From the NCBI GenBank assembly GCA_903891755.1, contig CAITFY010000008.1, forward strand, positions 1 through 31,430: a stretch of 31,430 nt of DNA, read 5' to 3'. Below are positions 7,922 through 15,915 of the stretch, in pieces; within the stretch, counting starts at the first letter, position 1; every line of letters begins with the position of its first letter. The stretch is from an uncultured Actinomycetes bacterium. GTDB lineage: Bacteria > Actinomycetota > Actinomycetes > Nanopelagicales > Nanopelagicaceae. The notes under the pieces were generated by a model that saw only the letters and a program-made list of their open reading frames with translations, did not search any database and was not told the origin of the DNA. A program made the translations under genes and the position numbers.

Positions 7922-8814
7922 TTGAGCGCCGCCATCATTCGATCAATCGAAGCACCTAATCCATATCGCTCTTTATATTCCATAATCGCAGATAGATCGG
8001 CGGGACGTTTTGGTACGGAAATCGACATATTAGGAATAGGTACATCGAGTGCGCAATGCACCAATTTAGGTGCAATCGCAACATAATCACTTCCTTCAAT
8101 TAATTTCTTGCGTAGTGCGGGAGTTAACCGATCATCATCGAGATGAGCAGCGGCTAGAGCATCTTCAATACTTTCAAAGTTGTTGGCGATATGGGCTGCA
8201 CCTTTCTCCCCAATTCCCCTCACTCCTGGTAATCCGTCGGATGCATCTCCCCTGATCATTGCGAAGAGGGCATATCGCTCCCCTGGGATTTCATAGCGTG
8301 CTTTAATCCAAGCGCGGTCTACGAGATCGTGATTAGAAATTCCCTTTGCAAGGTAGACAACTTTCACTCGTCGCTTGTCATCTACTAATTGAAAGAGATC
8401 ACGGTCACCGGTTGCCACAAAAGTTGGGCCGCGTTCTTTGACACTAAATGTTGCCATGATGTCATCTGCCTCGTAGTCATCAACCCCAACCATGGGGATT
8501 CCGAAGGCTTCCAAGATATCGAGCAGAATTGGAATCTGTGGCCCAAGAGTGTCCGGCTCTTCCTCTTCGCCACTCTCATCAACTCGGTTAGCTTTGTATC
8601 CAGGAAATAGTTCTACTCTCCAACTTGGTCGCCAATCACCTTCTAAACATGCGACGAGACGTGATGGTTGATATTGAGTGATGAGCCGTGCAGACATATC
8701 CAGGTAACCCTTAATTGCATTTATAGGTTCACCTTGAGGAGATAAGAGGGTGTCTGGCATTCCAAAGTATGCGCGATACCAGAGTGAGGCGCTATCTAGG
8801 AGTAAAAGTGTCAT
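7915..8814 (-). CDS. Stand-alone 5'-3' exonuclease (FEN-like)
   Basis: A 299 aa nuclease related to the N-terminal 5'-3' exonuclease domain of DNA polymerase I, but not fused to a polymerase. Metal-binding acidic residues are in place: D7, E115 and D117-D118 (YEADD), D137 and D139 (GDRD), and D190 and D193 (GDASDGLPGVRGIGEKGA). The last motif starts the DNA-binding helix-3-turn-helix region. Such enzymes remove RNA primers or flaps in replication and repair. It corresponds to Rv2090 near helY. Its ATG overlaps the helY stop in an ATGA tetranucleotide (8811-8814). In this operon with PafBC, a repair role is a fair inference. Confidence 0.9.
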   Translation of the reverse strand: MTLLLLDSASLWYRAYFGMPDTLLSPQGEPINAIKGYLDMSARLITQYQPSRLVACLEGDWRPSWRVELFPGYKANRVDESGEEEEPDTLGPQIPILLDILEAFGIPMVGVDDYEADDIMATFSVKERGPTFVATGDRDLFQLVDDKRRVKVVYLAKGISNHDLVDRAWIKARYEIPGERYALFAMIRGDASDGLPGVRGIGEKGAAHIANNFESIEDALAAAHLDDDRLTPALRKKLIEGSDYVAIAPKLVHCALDVPIPNMSISVPKRPADLSAIMEYKERYGLGASIDRMMAALNW

Positions 8815-11183
8815 CCAACCATCCCAGCGTAAGAAACAATTCCGCGATCAATTCTGCGTAGCGCATTCTCCACAGTTTGCGCCAGATGCGGAGAGGCATT
8901 TCCAATTTGGCGAAGCAGATCAATAATCTGCTTCATAGATCGAACGAAGTCTCCGACTGTTAACTCTGTGCCGCGCAATATTGATGAAAGAGAATGTCCG
9001 CTCGCCCAGCGATATGAAGCCCAGCAAAATGCCAGATCTGGTTCGCGCATTGGCTCTAATCCGATTTCTATCTCGTCTGCGCTTATCACCGACCAATGAT
9101 GGATTAAGTCATTGAGAGATTCCTCAACAGCGCCTTTGGGAATCTTGGGAGATTCATCGCGCCTGGCTTCGAAGACCAACGCAGAGAGTACAGAAACCAT
9201 CTCAGGGCCATCGAGAGTATCGAAACTTCCCCGTTTAATGAGCTCTGCAATCAAGAGATCGGTCTCACCGTAGATTTTCGCGAGCAGACTCCCCCACTCG
9301 GTAATGAGTCCGTTCTGCAGGTACCCAGAGCGTTCCAACATAATTTGAACCTTATCGAATCGCTTGGCGATCAGGTCTGTGCGATTACTTACTCGTTCTT
9401 CCAAACCTTTGGTTTCGCGTACCAATCTATCGACGCGTTCTGCAATTCTGGAATGTGCTTCTCTATCTCCACACGAGTGACACGGATGGGAACGTAGAGC
9501 TTTTCGAGCGGCAATGAGTTCGTCTTCAGCCAAGATTCGCTTTGCTTTAGTTAACTTGGCGAAGGATTTTTCAATTGCCTTAATCTCTGAACGGATCTCG
9601 GCATACTCTTCGAAATCACCCATATGGCAGATCATTGTTTCGCGAAGCTCGGAAATAGCGCTGTGATTTCTCTTGATCTGTCTCGCTAAACCAACCACGG
9701 CTTTATCGGCTTGATACTGCGCGAATGATGATTCAAGTGAATCGCGAGCAATTGAACTTCCAAAACGTGAAATGAGGTTGATAGCCATGTTGTAGGTGGG
9801 TTTGAAACTACTCTTCAAGGGATAAGTACGAGTAGATGCGAGGCCGGCGACCGATCCAGAATCAATCTCCTTGCTCCACAAGATAACTGCATTTCCCTCA
9901 ACATCAATACCGCGACGACCTGCCCTGCCTGTCAACTGAGTGAATTCTCCGGGAGATATTGCAACGTGTGCCTCCCCGTTCCACTTAACAAGTTTCTCCA
10001 AGACAACAGTCCTAGCTGGCATGTTGATGCCTAGTGCGAGAGTTTCGGTAGCAAAGACACATTTAATAAGGCCGCGCTGGAAGAGCTCCTCAACAGTTTC
10101 TTTGAATGAGGGAAGCAATCCAGCATGGTGAGCCGCGATACCTCGCTCCAATCCATCCAGCCACTCAGCAAAACCAAGAACGACTAAATCTTCCTCGGGA
10201 ATATTTGACGTTGCTCGGAAAACTACTTCACGGATTGCACTTCGCTCCTCGGCATTCGTTAGGCGAATTCCTGCGACGAGGCATTGATGAACCGCGGCGC
10301 TACATGCATTACGTGAGAAGATAAATGTGATCGCTGGAAGTAGACCTTCTCGATCAAGTTTCTCAATCACCTCTGGACGACTCAATTGCTTGATACTCGG
10401 TCCGCGATCATTCCATCCCGAACTCTTGCCACGATTGGTGCCGTGGGAGGAACGAGTGTTTCGGTAACTCTCTTTCTCTAATCGAACTATCTCTGGATTT
10501 ACGCGACCATCATCAACGAAGAGGTCGAGGAGGCGATTGTTGAAAAGCACATGTTGGTAGAGCGGTACTGGCCTTGTTTCAGAGACGATGACATCAGTAT
10601 TTCCACGAACCTCGTTGAGCCAATCACCAAATTCTTCAGCGTTGGAAACAGTTGCAGAGAGTGAGGCAACTTGGGTGGTTTCAGGTAGGTGAATGAGAAT
10701 CTCTTCCCAGACGGCGCCGCGGAACTTATCGGCTAGATAATGCACTTCATCCATCACGACGTACTGCAGGTTATTAAGCGTTCTCGAGTCTGCGTAGATC
10801 ATATTTCGCAAGACTTCTGTGGTCATCACAACAATATTTGCATCTGAATTAATGCTGGTGTCACCGGTGAGCAGACCGACGTTTGAATCCCCGAACATCT
10901 CCTTAAAATCTGAATACTTCTGATTTGAAAGAGCCTTAATCGGGGCGGTGTAGAAACATTTCTTGCCTTGCTTCATGGCAAGAAAGGCAGCGAACTCCCC
11001 CACAACTGTCTTGCCTGCACCGGTTGGGGCAGCGACAAGAACCCCTTTGCCTGACTCCAGGCTATGGCAACCACTTATTTGAAATTCATCGAGCGGGAAA
11101 TCGAAGTTCGAGGCGAACTCGTTAGTTAGCTTAAAGGAGTTGCGAGCTTTGGCAGCGGCATACCTTTCTGCCGGGCTACTCAT
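8811..11183 (-). CDS. helY: Ski2/Mtr4-type DEAD/DEAH RNA helicase HelY
   Basis: A 790 aa superfamily 2 helicase of the Ski2-like group. Motifs in order are the Q-like DEFQ (32-35), Walker A APTGAGKT (52-59), motif Ia APIKALSNQK, DEVH (145-148), SAT in LSATVSNAEEFGDWL, motif V FATETLALGINMPARTV and motif VI QLTGRAGRRGID. A C-terminal helical DSHCT-type region follows, including an HPCHSC pair of cysteines. The protein is about 115 aa shorter than mycobacterial HelY (about 900 aa), which I recall from the family and could not align here. Possible roles are RNA unwinding in decay or processing. The start ATG overlaps the lipid kinase stop by 4 bp. Confidence 0.93.
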   Translation of the reverse strand: MSSPAERYAAAKARNSFKLTNEFASNFDFPLDEFQISGCHSLESGKGVLVAAPTGAGKTVVGEFAAFLAMKQGKKCFYTAPIKALSNQKYSDFKEMFGDSNVGLLTGDTSINSDANIVVMTTEVLRNMIYADSRTLNNLQYVVMDEVHYLADKFRGAVWEEILIHLPETTQVASLSATVSNAEEFGDWLNEVRGNTDVIVSETRPVPLYQHVLFNNRLLDLFVDDGRVNPEIVRLEKESYRNTRSSHGTNRGKSSGWNDRGPSIKQLSRPEVIEKLDREGLLPAITFIFSRNACSAAVHQCLVAGIRLTNAEERSAIREVVFRATSNIPEEDLVVLGFAEWLDGLERGIAAHHAGLLPSFKETVEELFQRGLIKCVFATETLALGINMPARTVVLEKLVKWNGEAHVAISPGEFTQLTGRAGRRGIDVEGNAVILWSKEIDSGSVAGLASTRTYPLKSSFKPTYNMAINLISRFGSSIARDSLESSFAQYQADKAVVGLARQIKRNHSAISELRETMICHMGDFEEYAEIRSEIKAIEKSFAKLTKAKRILAEDELIAARKALRSHPCHSCGDREAHSRIAERVDRLVRETKGLEERVSNRTDLIAKRFDKVQIMLERSGYLQNGLITEWGSLLAKIYGETDLLIAELIKRGSFDTLDGPEMVSVLSALVFEARRDESPKIPKGAVEESLNDLIHHWSVISADEIEIGLEPMREPDLAFCWASYRWASGHSLSSILRGTELTVGDFVRSMKQIIDLLRQIGNASPHLAQTVENALRRIDRGIVSYAGMVG

Positions 11184-12061
11184 ATTTTATATACCTGCAG
11201 GGATCTCTCTGAGATTGAAATGTTAATCGGAAGGCTAGAAATTCTTTCGCCATCGGCATAGGCATGCGTTTCACCAGAGATCTCAATCTGCTTTCCGGAG
11301 TGGAAATGCACTTTCGGGTGCTTGATATGCGTACCGAAAAAGACCCGTGGGAAGACCAGGAGAAGACGGAGTGGATTAACTCGATCGACAACCATTACAT
11401 CGAGTAAACCATCGTCGTGGTTTGCGTGGGGAACAATCTTCATTCCTCCACCATAACTGGTTCCGTTGGCGACGCAGACGAGCATTGCCTGTTGAGTTAT
11501 GAGCTCTCCATCAACTTTAAGCGTGAAGTCGATCGCTCGAAACTTCCAAACTTCAAGAAGTACGGCAATCACATATTTGATGGAGCCGCGAATCACTTTA
11601 AAATTATTGGCACGCTCATTCACGACCGAATCGAAGCCCGTGCTCAAGATCTGAACAAAGGGGGTCGAACCTTCTTTGTGTTCGATAGCTCCTACATTGA
11701 TCTGGCTCGGCGCTTGAGCGATGGGGAGTTCGAGTATTGTGTGGAGTTTTTCACCATGTAACCCGATTGTGCGTGCAAAATCATTCCCAGTTCCTGCGGG
11801 AACGACTAATAAAGGAATCTCGTGCTTTAGAAGCAATGGGAGAAGGTCGTGAATTAATCCATCTCCACCGACACAAATCAAGTATTGGAAATCATGAACC
11901 GCGCACAATTGATCTACTTGTGCGAGTGATTCAGCCAGCGAAGGCGCTTGCACGAAGTGAATTTCATGCTCATGTGTAGAGAAGTGGGCACGAACCCGCT
12001 CCCCCATTGTTGAACCTTTGCCACCACCCGCTTTGGGGTTAATGACCGCTAGCGCTTTCAC
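11180..12061 (-). CDS. Diacylglycerol kinase-type lipid kinase
   Basis: A 293 aa soluble lipid kinase of the DagK/YegS/LCB5 family, which phosphorylates diacylglycerol or a related lipid. It shows the N-terminal INPKAGGGKG nucleotide loop (7-16), the GGDG motif as VGGDGLIHD (64-72), PAGTGNDFAR (88-97) and the YADGE motif near the C-terminus. The usual Thr after GGDG is Leu here, which also occurs in other actinobacterial members as far as I recall. The start is GTG 12061, overlapping the tatC stop in a GTGA tetranucleotide, and the stop overlaps helY by 4 bp. It may recycle diacylglycerol produced by lipoteichoic or phospholipid turnover, which is inference. Confidence 0.88.
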   Translation of the reverse strand: MKALAVINPKAGGGKGSTMGERVRAHFSTHEHEIHFVQAPSLAESLAQVDQLCAVHDFQYLICVGGDGLIHDLLPLLLKHEIPLLVVPAGTGNDFARTIGLHGEKLHTILELPIAQAPSQINVGAIEHKEGSTPFVQILSTGFDSVVNERANNFKVIRGSIKYVIAVLLEVWKFRAIDFTLKVDGELITQQAMLVCVANGTSYGGGMKIVPHANHDDGLLDVMVVDRVNPLRLLLVFPRVFFGTHIKHPKVHFHSGKQIEISGETHAYADGERISSLPINISISERSLQVYKI

Positions 12062-12822
12062 TCTACGATCTTAGAAGCCCGGCGACGATCGTTAAGCAAG
12101 GCAATACCGCCTGCCGCAAAATAAAATCCAACCAGTGGCAGAGCGAGAAGACCCATGGTTAGTGGATCGCTCGTAGGTACAAATGTCGCCGAAAAGAGAG
12201 TGATTCCAAAGACGGCAAAGCGCCATGGTTTCAAAATTGCCTTACCCGAGAGAACGCCACCGAAGTTCAACGCCACAAGAAATACAGGAAGTTCAAATGC
12301 CAGACCGAAGACCAAGATCAGATGAAGTACGAAGGTGAGGTAATCGCTGAATTTGATGAGGTTGGTGAGAGTTGTTGGCGTGAAACCAAGGAGTACCTTG
12401 ATAGCAATTGGCAAGATCCAATATGCGAGAGCTGCTCCGGCAACGAAGAAAGGGGTGGCGGTCGCGATGAAGAGTATTGAATATTTCTTCTCTCGCTTGT
12501 GAAGTGCAGGCGCTACGAATGCCCAGAGCTGGTAGAGCCAGATTGGTGAAGCGAGAATTACTCCTGTAACAATCGCAACGGAGATCTGAAGGTTTAGCGG
12601 TCCCAGGACTCCATCAATATATAGAACTCCACAGTGATGTGGGGTCGACGCAGCTCGCGAGAGGTTGCAAACTGGTTTTGTAAGTATTCGGACGATGGTG
12701 GAATAGAAAATCCAACCTACAGTTCCAAATACCGCGATTGATAGGGCAGAACGGACAGTCCGTTTGCGGAGCTCTCGAAAGTGCTCCAGCAAAGGCATCC
12801 GACCACTATCTTCAGTGGCCAC
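12058..12822 (-). CDS. tatC: Sec-independent protein translocase subunit TatC
   Basis: A 254 aa polytopic membrane protein, the twin-arginine signal receptor of the Tat export system. The cytoplasmic N-terminal LLEHFRELRKR signature (about 11-21) and the ASPIWLYQLWAFVAPAL loop are conserved, as is FGLAFELPVFLVAL. Six hydrophobic segments can be traced. The periplasmic-side loop around PVCNLSRAASTPHHCGV contains two cysteines, which is unusual enough to note but could simply be lineage-specific. tatA is directly upstream with a 10 bp gap, and the lipid kinase is coupled downstream. No tatB is seen here. Many actinobacteria carry it elsewhere. Confidence 0.97.
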   Translation of the reverse strand: MATEDSGRMPLLEHFRELRKRTVRSALSIAVFGTVGWIFYSTIVRILTKPVCNLSRAASTPHHCGVLYIDGVLGPLNLQISVAIVTGVILASPIWLYQLWAFVAPALHKREKKYSILFIATATPFFVAGAALAYWILPIAIKVLLGFTPTTLTNLIKFSDYLTFVLHLILVFGLAFELPVFLVALNFGGVLSGKAILKPWRFAVFGITLFSATFVPTSDPLTMGLLALPLVGFYFAAGGIALLNDRRRASKIVE

Positions 12823-12832
12823 TGATTACTTC

Positions 12833-13018
12833 CTAGTTGGAAGGAGTGGAAGAAGAACCGTCATCGGTCTTCTTCTCATCTGTGGTCTTTAACTCATCCT
12901 TAAAGATGCGAAGAGATTTAGCAACTGACTTCGCAGAATCAGGAAGTCGCTTTGCTCCGAAGAGGACTACAAAGACAAGTACGACAATAACAATGTGCCA
13001 GGGCTTAAGGTCTCCCAT
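12833..13018 (-). CDS. tatA: Sec-independent protein translocase subunit TatA
   Basis: A 61 aa single-span protein that forms the Tat translocation pore. It has an N-terminal hydrophobic helix ([19 protein letters not shown], about 9-27) with the conserved FGAKRLPD hinge, followed by an amphipathic helix ([15 protein letters not shown]) and a short acidic/serine-rich tail. Length and layout are typical for TatA. The start ATG 13018 has GGAAG five bases upstream. A 57 bp gap separates it from pafC, and a TAAGAT box lies in that gap on the minus strand, so a separate promoter is possible. Confidence 0.96.
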   Translation of the reverse strand: MGDLKPWHIVIVVLVFVVLFGAKRLPDSAKSVAKSLRIFKDELKTTDEKKTDDGSSSTPSN

Positions 13019-13043
13019 TTATCTTCCAATCTCGAGGTGGCGC

Positions 13044-13049
13044 AATCTT
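13044..13049 (-). promoter_or_regulatory. Possible -10 box (TAAGAT) ahead of tatA
   Basis: On the minus strand the pafC-tatA gap reads TATATGTAAGATTGCG, which offers TAAGAT as a TAnnnT -10 element. It is about 25 nt before the tatA start, leaving room for a Shine-Dalgarno-led leader. No matching -35 was seen. This is the only sizeable gap in the pafB-to-mannosyltransferase run. Confidence 0.3.
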
Positions 13050-13075
13050 ACATATAAATACTCCCTGAGATAGTC

Positions 13076-14005
13076 CTAGGAGTAGTTCTGTAAGGTTGCG
13101 CGAGCTATATCTTCTATTTCCTTCGCCAAATCTACTGGTTTTATAACAGTAATTCTGCCCGGCCACGAAGAAATAACCCGTTTAATCCAATCTGAAGAAT
13201 TCACTTTCAGGTTCAAAAAGAAAGCGCCAGTTACCTCCTTGGAAGAGGTAACAATTTCGTTATGCTTTTCCAAGAAGAAGATCCCATCTTCACCCATCTC
13301 AATTTCAATTTCGATATCTTCATTTGATGAGGAATGTGAGAGCTCTGCAAATGTTGGGTCTGGCTCCCCCAGCGCTAATTCAATAATGCGATCTATGCGA
13401 AAAGTGCGAACTTCCACGCTATCTTTCATGAGAGCTTGGATATACCCAATCCCATCTTTAAAGAATAGATCAGTTGGAAATACTGTCCTTGTAGTAACTG
13501 TGTCACTTGATGCAGAGTTATACGTAATCTGTATAAATCTAGAATCCGAAATCGCCTTTTCAAGATCTTTCATAATCGGGGACTCAACAACACCATCCGC
13601 AATAGTGATTGCCCGGGCGAAATCATCTCCTATGATCTTGCTTAACCGCTCTTGCAGTTTGGCAATTCCCTCACGTTCATTGGGATCTTTGGCAATCTCT
13701 GACAAAAGTTCGAGGCCAAGTACAAGGGTCAGCGCCTCAGTCTGCGATAACGAGCGTGGATGATCTAGAACTTGAGGATCTAGAACCGAGACATACTCTG
13801 GGTCTTCGTAATCAATATCTAGAAGTTCCAGATGTGTGTAGCCAGGCAGACCGCACATATGTAGAAGTGTGAGATCTTTTGAGATTTGAGCAGGTGTCGA
13901 ATCGAATCTTTCGGCAATTTGCAGGATTGATAGTCCGGGATTCGCAGCTATGAAAGGAATGAGATTTAACGCACGGCTTACTCGATCTAGTGCTGTCTCT
14001 TTCAT
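13076..14005 (-). CDS. pafC: WYL-domain transcriptional regulator PafC
   Basis: A 309 aa regulator with an N-terminal winged-helix region (DRVSRALNLIPFIAANPGLSILQIAERF) followed by a WYL-type ligand-binding domain (core around GIGYIQALM and VRTFRIDRI) and a C-terminal extension. In mycobacteria PafB and PafC act as a heterodimer. It activates most of the LexA-independent DNA-damage regulon, and the WYL domain is thought to sense single-stranded nucleic acid. The ATG overlaps the pafB stop in an ATGA tetranucleotide, consistent with obligate co-expression. The protein is of normal length. The canonical W-Y-L triplet reads as a diverged G-Y-I here, while PafB keeps it. Confidence 0.93.
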   Translation of the reverse strand: MKETALDRVSRALNLIPFIAANPGLSILQIAERFDSTPAQISKDLTLLHMCGLPGYTHLELLDIDYEDPEYVSVLDPQVLDHPRSLSQTEALTLVLGLELLSEIAKDPNEREGIAKLQERLSKIIGDDFARAITIADGVVESPIMKDLEKAISDSRFIQITYNSASSDTVTTRTVFPTDLFFKDGIGYIQALMKDSVEVRTFRIDRIIELALGEPDPTFAELSHSSSNEDIEIEIEMGEDGIFFLEKHNEIVTSSKEVTGAFFLNLKVNSSDWIKRVISSWPGRITVIKPVDLAKEIEDIARATLQNYS

Positions 14006-14928
14006 ATTTTTCTCCGCAAAGTTGCCTTTATCTCTTCGACTTTATCACTTGGAGATTCAACGATGATGTCAGGTCCAAACCAGAGTATCCGCTCAAGCCA
14101 ATCAGATCCTAAAGAGAATTCAATGCGATCCCATTCGCCGTCAATATTTTCAATCGAACCCTCTCTTCTCAAACTTTGACATTTTCCAATACGTACTCTT
14201 GCAGAAAATTGAGTGGGTGGTTCTGGATGGAGCATGACTAAATGTTCTCCGATAGAAAAATCAGCAGGAACTTCAAAATTATTGCTCTTGCTCTCAAAGG
14301 AGATATCCGAGGTAATTCTGGTCACCTTAAAAACTCGAATTTCAGATTTATCTTGATCAAAACCAACTAGATACCAAGAACCGCGCCACAAGGTGAGTCC
14401 GTAGGGAGCCAGAGTTCGCTTGGCCTCGCTCTTGCTTCTATAGATAAATGAGATGACGCGATGGGTGGTGATGGCTTCCCAGAGTGGAGTAAAGAGCGGC
14501 GTCTCATTTTCAAGTGAAAGAATCGAATTCCCGAAATCTTCCCTCAGCGCGGAACCACTATGCGCATCAATTTTCACAAGGGCTAAAGCGCCGCTATCTG
14601 CAAATAATTGATTACGCCACATCTTGGAGGCGAGTGAGAGGTATGAAAGCTCCACTGGGGTTAACTCACCAAGGTTGAGTTCATAGCCACTTTCTAGAAT
14701 TCGATATCCAAGCTCATCGTCAAAGAGAGGGTCATGTGATCCAACTTGTATATCAATACCCAGGGCTCTGAGATCATCTTTATCTCGCTCAAACATCCGC
14801 TCTTTGGTCTCGGCGCTGCCCGTATATCCCGCAACCTGTGAAAATATCTCGCTCTTGCTGAGAAAGCGTTTAGTAGCGAGCAGGGCCATAGTCAGATTTA
14901 TGAGCCGCTCAGTCTTCTGATCTGACAT
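14002..14928 (-). CDS. pafB: WYL-domain transcriptional regulator PafB
   Basis: A 308 aa regulator, partner of PafC. An N-terminal winged helix (TERLINLTMALLATKRFLSK, then ERDKDDLRALGI) is followed by a WYL domain with the intact W185-Y186-L187 in GSWYLVGFD. A C-terminal WCX-like region ends the protein. It is the first gene of an eight-gene minus-strand run through tatAC and helY. The ATG has no Shine-Dalgarno, but TAGAGT stands 6 nt upstream, so a leaderless message is likely. In most actinobacteria pafA lies just upstream of pafB. Here an FKBP gene faces the other way and no pafA is present, so PafBC must act independently of the proteasome, as known from mycobacterial work. Confidence 0.94.
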   Translation of the reverse strand: MSDQKTERLINLTMALLATKRFLSKSEIFSQVAGYTGSAETKERMFERDKDDLRALGIDIQVGSHDPLFDDELGYRILESGYELNLGELTPVELSYLSLASKMWRNQLFADSGALALVKIDAHSGSALREDFGNSILSLENETPLFTPLWEAITTHRVISFIYRSKSEAKRTLAPYGLTLWRGSWYLVGFDQDKSEIRVFKVTRITSDISFESKSNNFEVPADFSIGEHLVMLHPEPPTQFSARVRIGKCQSLRREGSIENIDGEWDRIEFSLGSDWLERILWFGPDIIVESPSDKVEEIKATLRRKI

Positions 14929-14934
14929 GGGCCA

Positions 14935-14940
14935 ACTCTA
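14935..14940 (-). promoter_or_regulatory. Probable leaderless -10 box (TAGAGT) for pafB
   Basis: TAGAGT (minus strand) lies six bases before the pafB ATG with no ribosome-binding site between. This spacing would put transcription start at or next to the start codon. The expected PafBC-dependent element (TTGTCRGTG eight bases upstream of the -10) is not present, so autoregulation is not supported. Confidence 0.4.
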
Positions 14941-14994
14941 TGCGTTTGCTAGTATCGCCACCTGATTTAATCGATGTTTATAAGGAGAGAGTTG

Positions 14995-15915
14995 ATGAAT
15001 TTTCGAAATTCCAAGGCGGCGAGAGCCTCTCTCGTAGCAACTGTTTCACTCGCTCTGGTGATTCCTTCCTTCTCCCAGGTTTCGCAAGCAGCCACTGACT
15101 ATTCTGGAAAGGTCAAAATGGGATCGACCGTATTGCCTACTGTTTCAACAAATACAAAAACCACACCTGTTATCGGCAAGCCAAGTGGAACCGCTCCAAC
15201 AACTTTGATTATTAAAGATGTAACCGTTGGTAAAGGCACGAGCGCGGTAAACAGTTCTACGGTGACGGCAAATTATGTTCTGATGTCCTGGAAAACAGGG
15301 AAAGTGGTTGAGTCATCATGGGGCTCTTCTCCGGCTCCGACATTCCCCCTTTCCGGTGTTATTGCGGGATGGCAAAAAGGTATCCCAGGTATGAAGGTGG
15401 GCGGACGACGCCTGCTGGTTATTCCTCCAGCTCTTGCTTATGGCGCTACCGGCCAAGGTCCAATTGGACCAAATGAAACTCTGGTATTCGTTGTTGATTT
15501 AGTTGGCGTCACCCCTCCAGCCGCTCCAACTGTTCTGCCATCTGTTTCGACCGATACAAAGGTTGCACCGGTAATCGGCAAAGCATCTGGCGGAGCGCCA
15601 ACCACACTTATTTCAAAAGATATAACTGTCGGAACAGGCAAATCTGCAGTTAGCTCCTCCACTGTTACGGCGCAATATGTCGTTGCCTCCTTCAAAACAG
15701 GAACGGTTTATCAAACTTCCTGGACTGCTCAACCTTTTACCTCTCCACTCAGCAATTTGATTCCAGGATGGCAGCAAGGAATTCCTGGAATGAAAGTTGG
15801 AGGTCGCAGACTTTTCATCATTCCGCCTTCATTGGCTTATGGAGCTCAAGGCGCAGGAAATATTCCACCGAACGAAACGCTTATATTCGTAGTGGATCTA
15901 TTGGTTGTTAAATAA
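14995..15915 (+). CDS. Secreted tandem FKBP-type peptidyl-prolyl isomerase
   Basis: A 306 aa protein with a signal peptide (basic MNFRNSKAAR, hydrophobic SLALVIPSF, cleavage after SQA near residue 32) and no lipobox cysteine. Two homologous FKBP domains follow (about 70-172 and 203-306). Both carry GWQxGIPGMKVGGRRL and IPPxLAYGA. The linker repeat VLPTVSTNTK.PVIGKPSG recurs as VLPSVSTDTK.PVIGKASG. The usual active-site Phe-Asp of FKBP12 is Val-Glu in domain 1 and Tyr-Gln in domain 2, so activity may be reduced. The start is ATG 14995 with AAGGAG at 14982-14987. An upstream in-frame ATG at 14974 is less likely. It probably assists folding of exported proteins. Its 3' end overlaps convergent trmI by 8 bp. 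Confidence 0.9.
   Translation: MNFRNSKAARASLVATVSLALVIPSFSQVSQAATDYSGKVKMGSTVLPTVSTNTKTTPVIGKPSGTAPTTLIIKDVTVGKGTSAVNSSTVTANYVLMSWKTGKVVESSWGSSPAPTFPLSGVIAGWQKGIPGMKVGGRRLLVIPPALAYGATGQGPIGPNETLVFVVDLVGVTPPAAPTVLPSVSTDTKVAPVIGKASGGAPTTLISKDITVGTGKSAVSSSTVTAQYVVASFKTGTVYQTSWTAQPFTSPLSNLIPGWQQGIPGMKVGGRRLFIIPPSLAYGAQGAGNIPPNETLIFVVDLLVVK

Noticed and set aside
13239..13763. A 174-codon plus-strand open frame inside pafC
   Set aside because: It is antisense to a well-conserved gene, is Ser/Ile-rich with no recognisable domain, and has no ribosome-binding site.
14929..14994. PafBC-type (RecA-NDp) promoter driving pafB
   Set aside because: The TTGTCRGTG element eight bases upstream of the -10 TAGAGT is absent. 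The bases there read roughly CGATACTAG.
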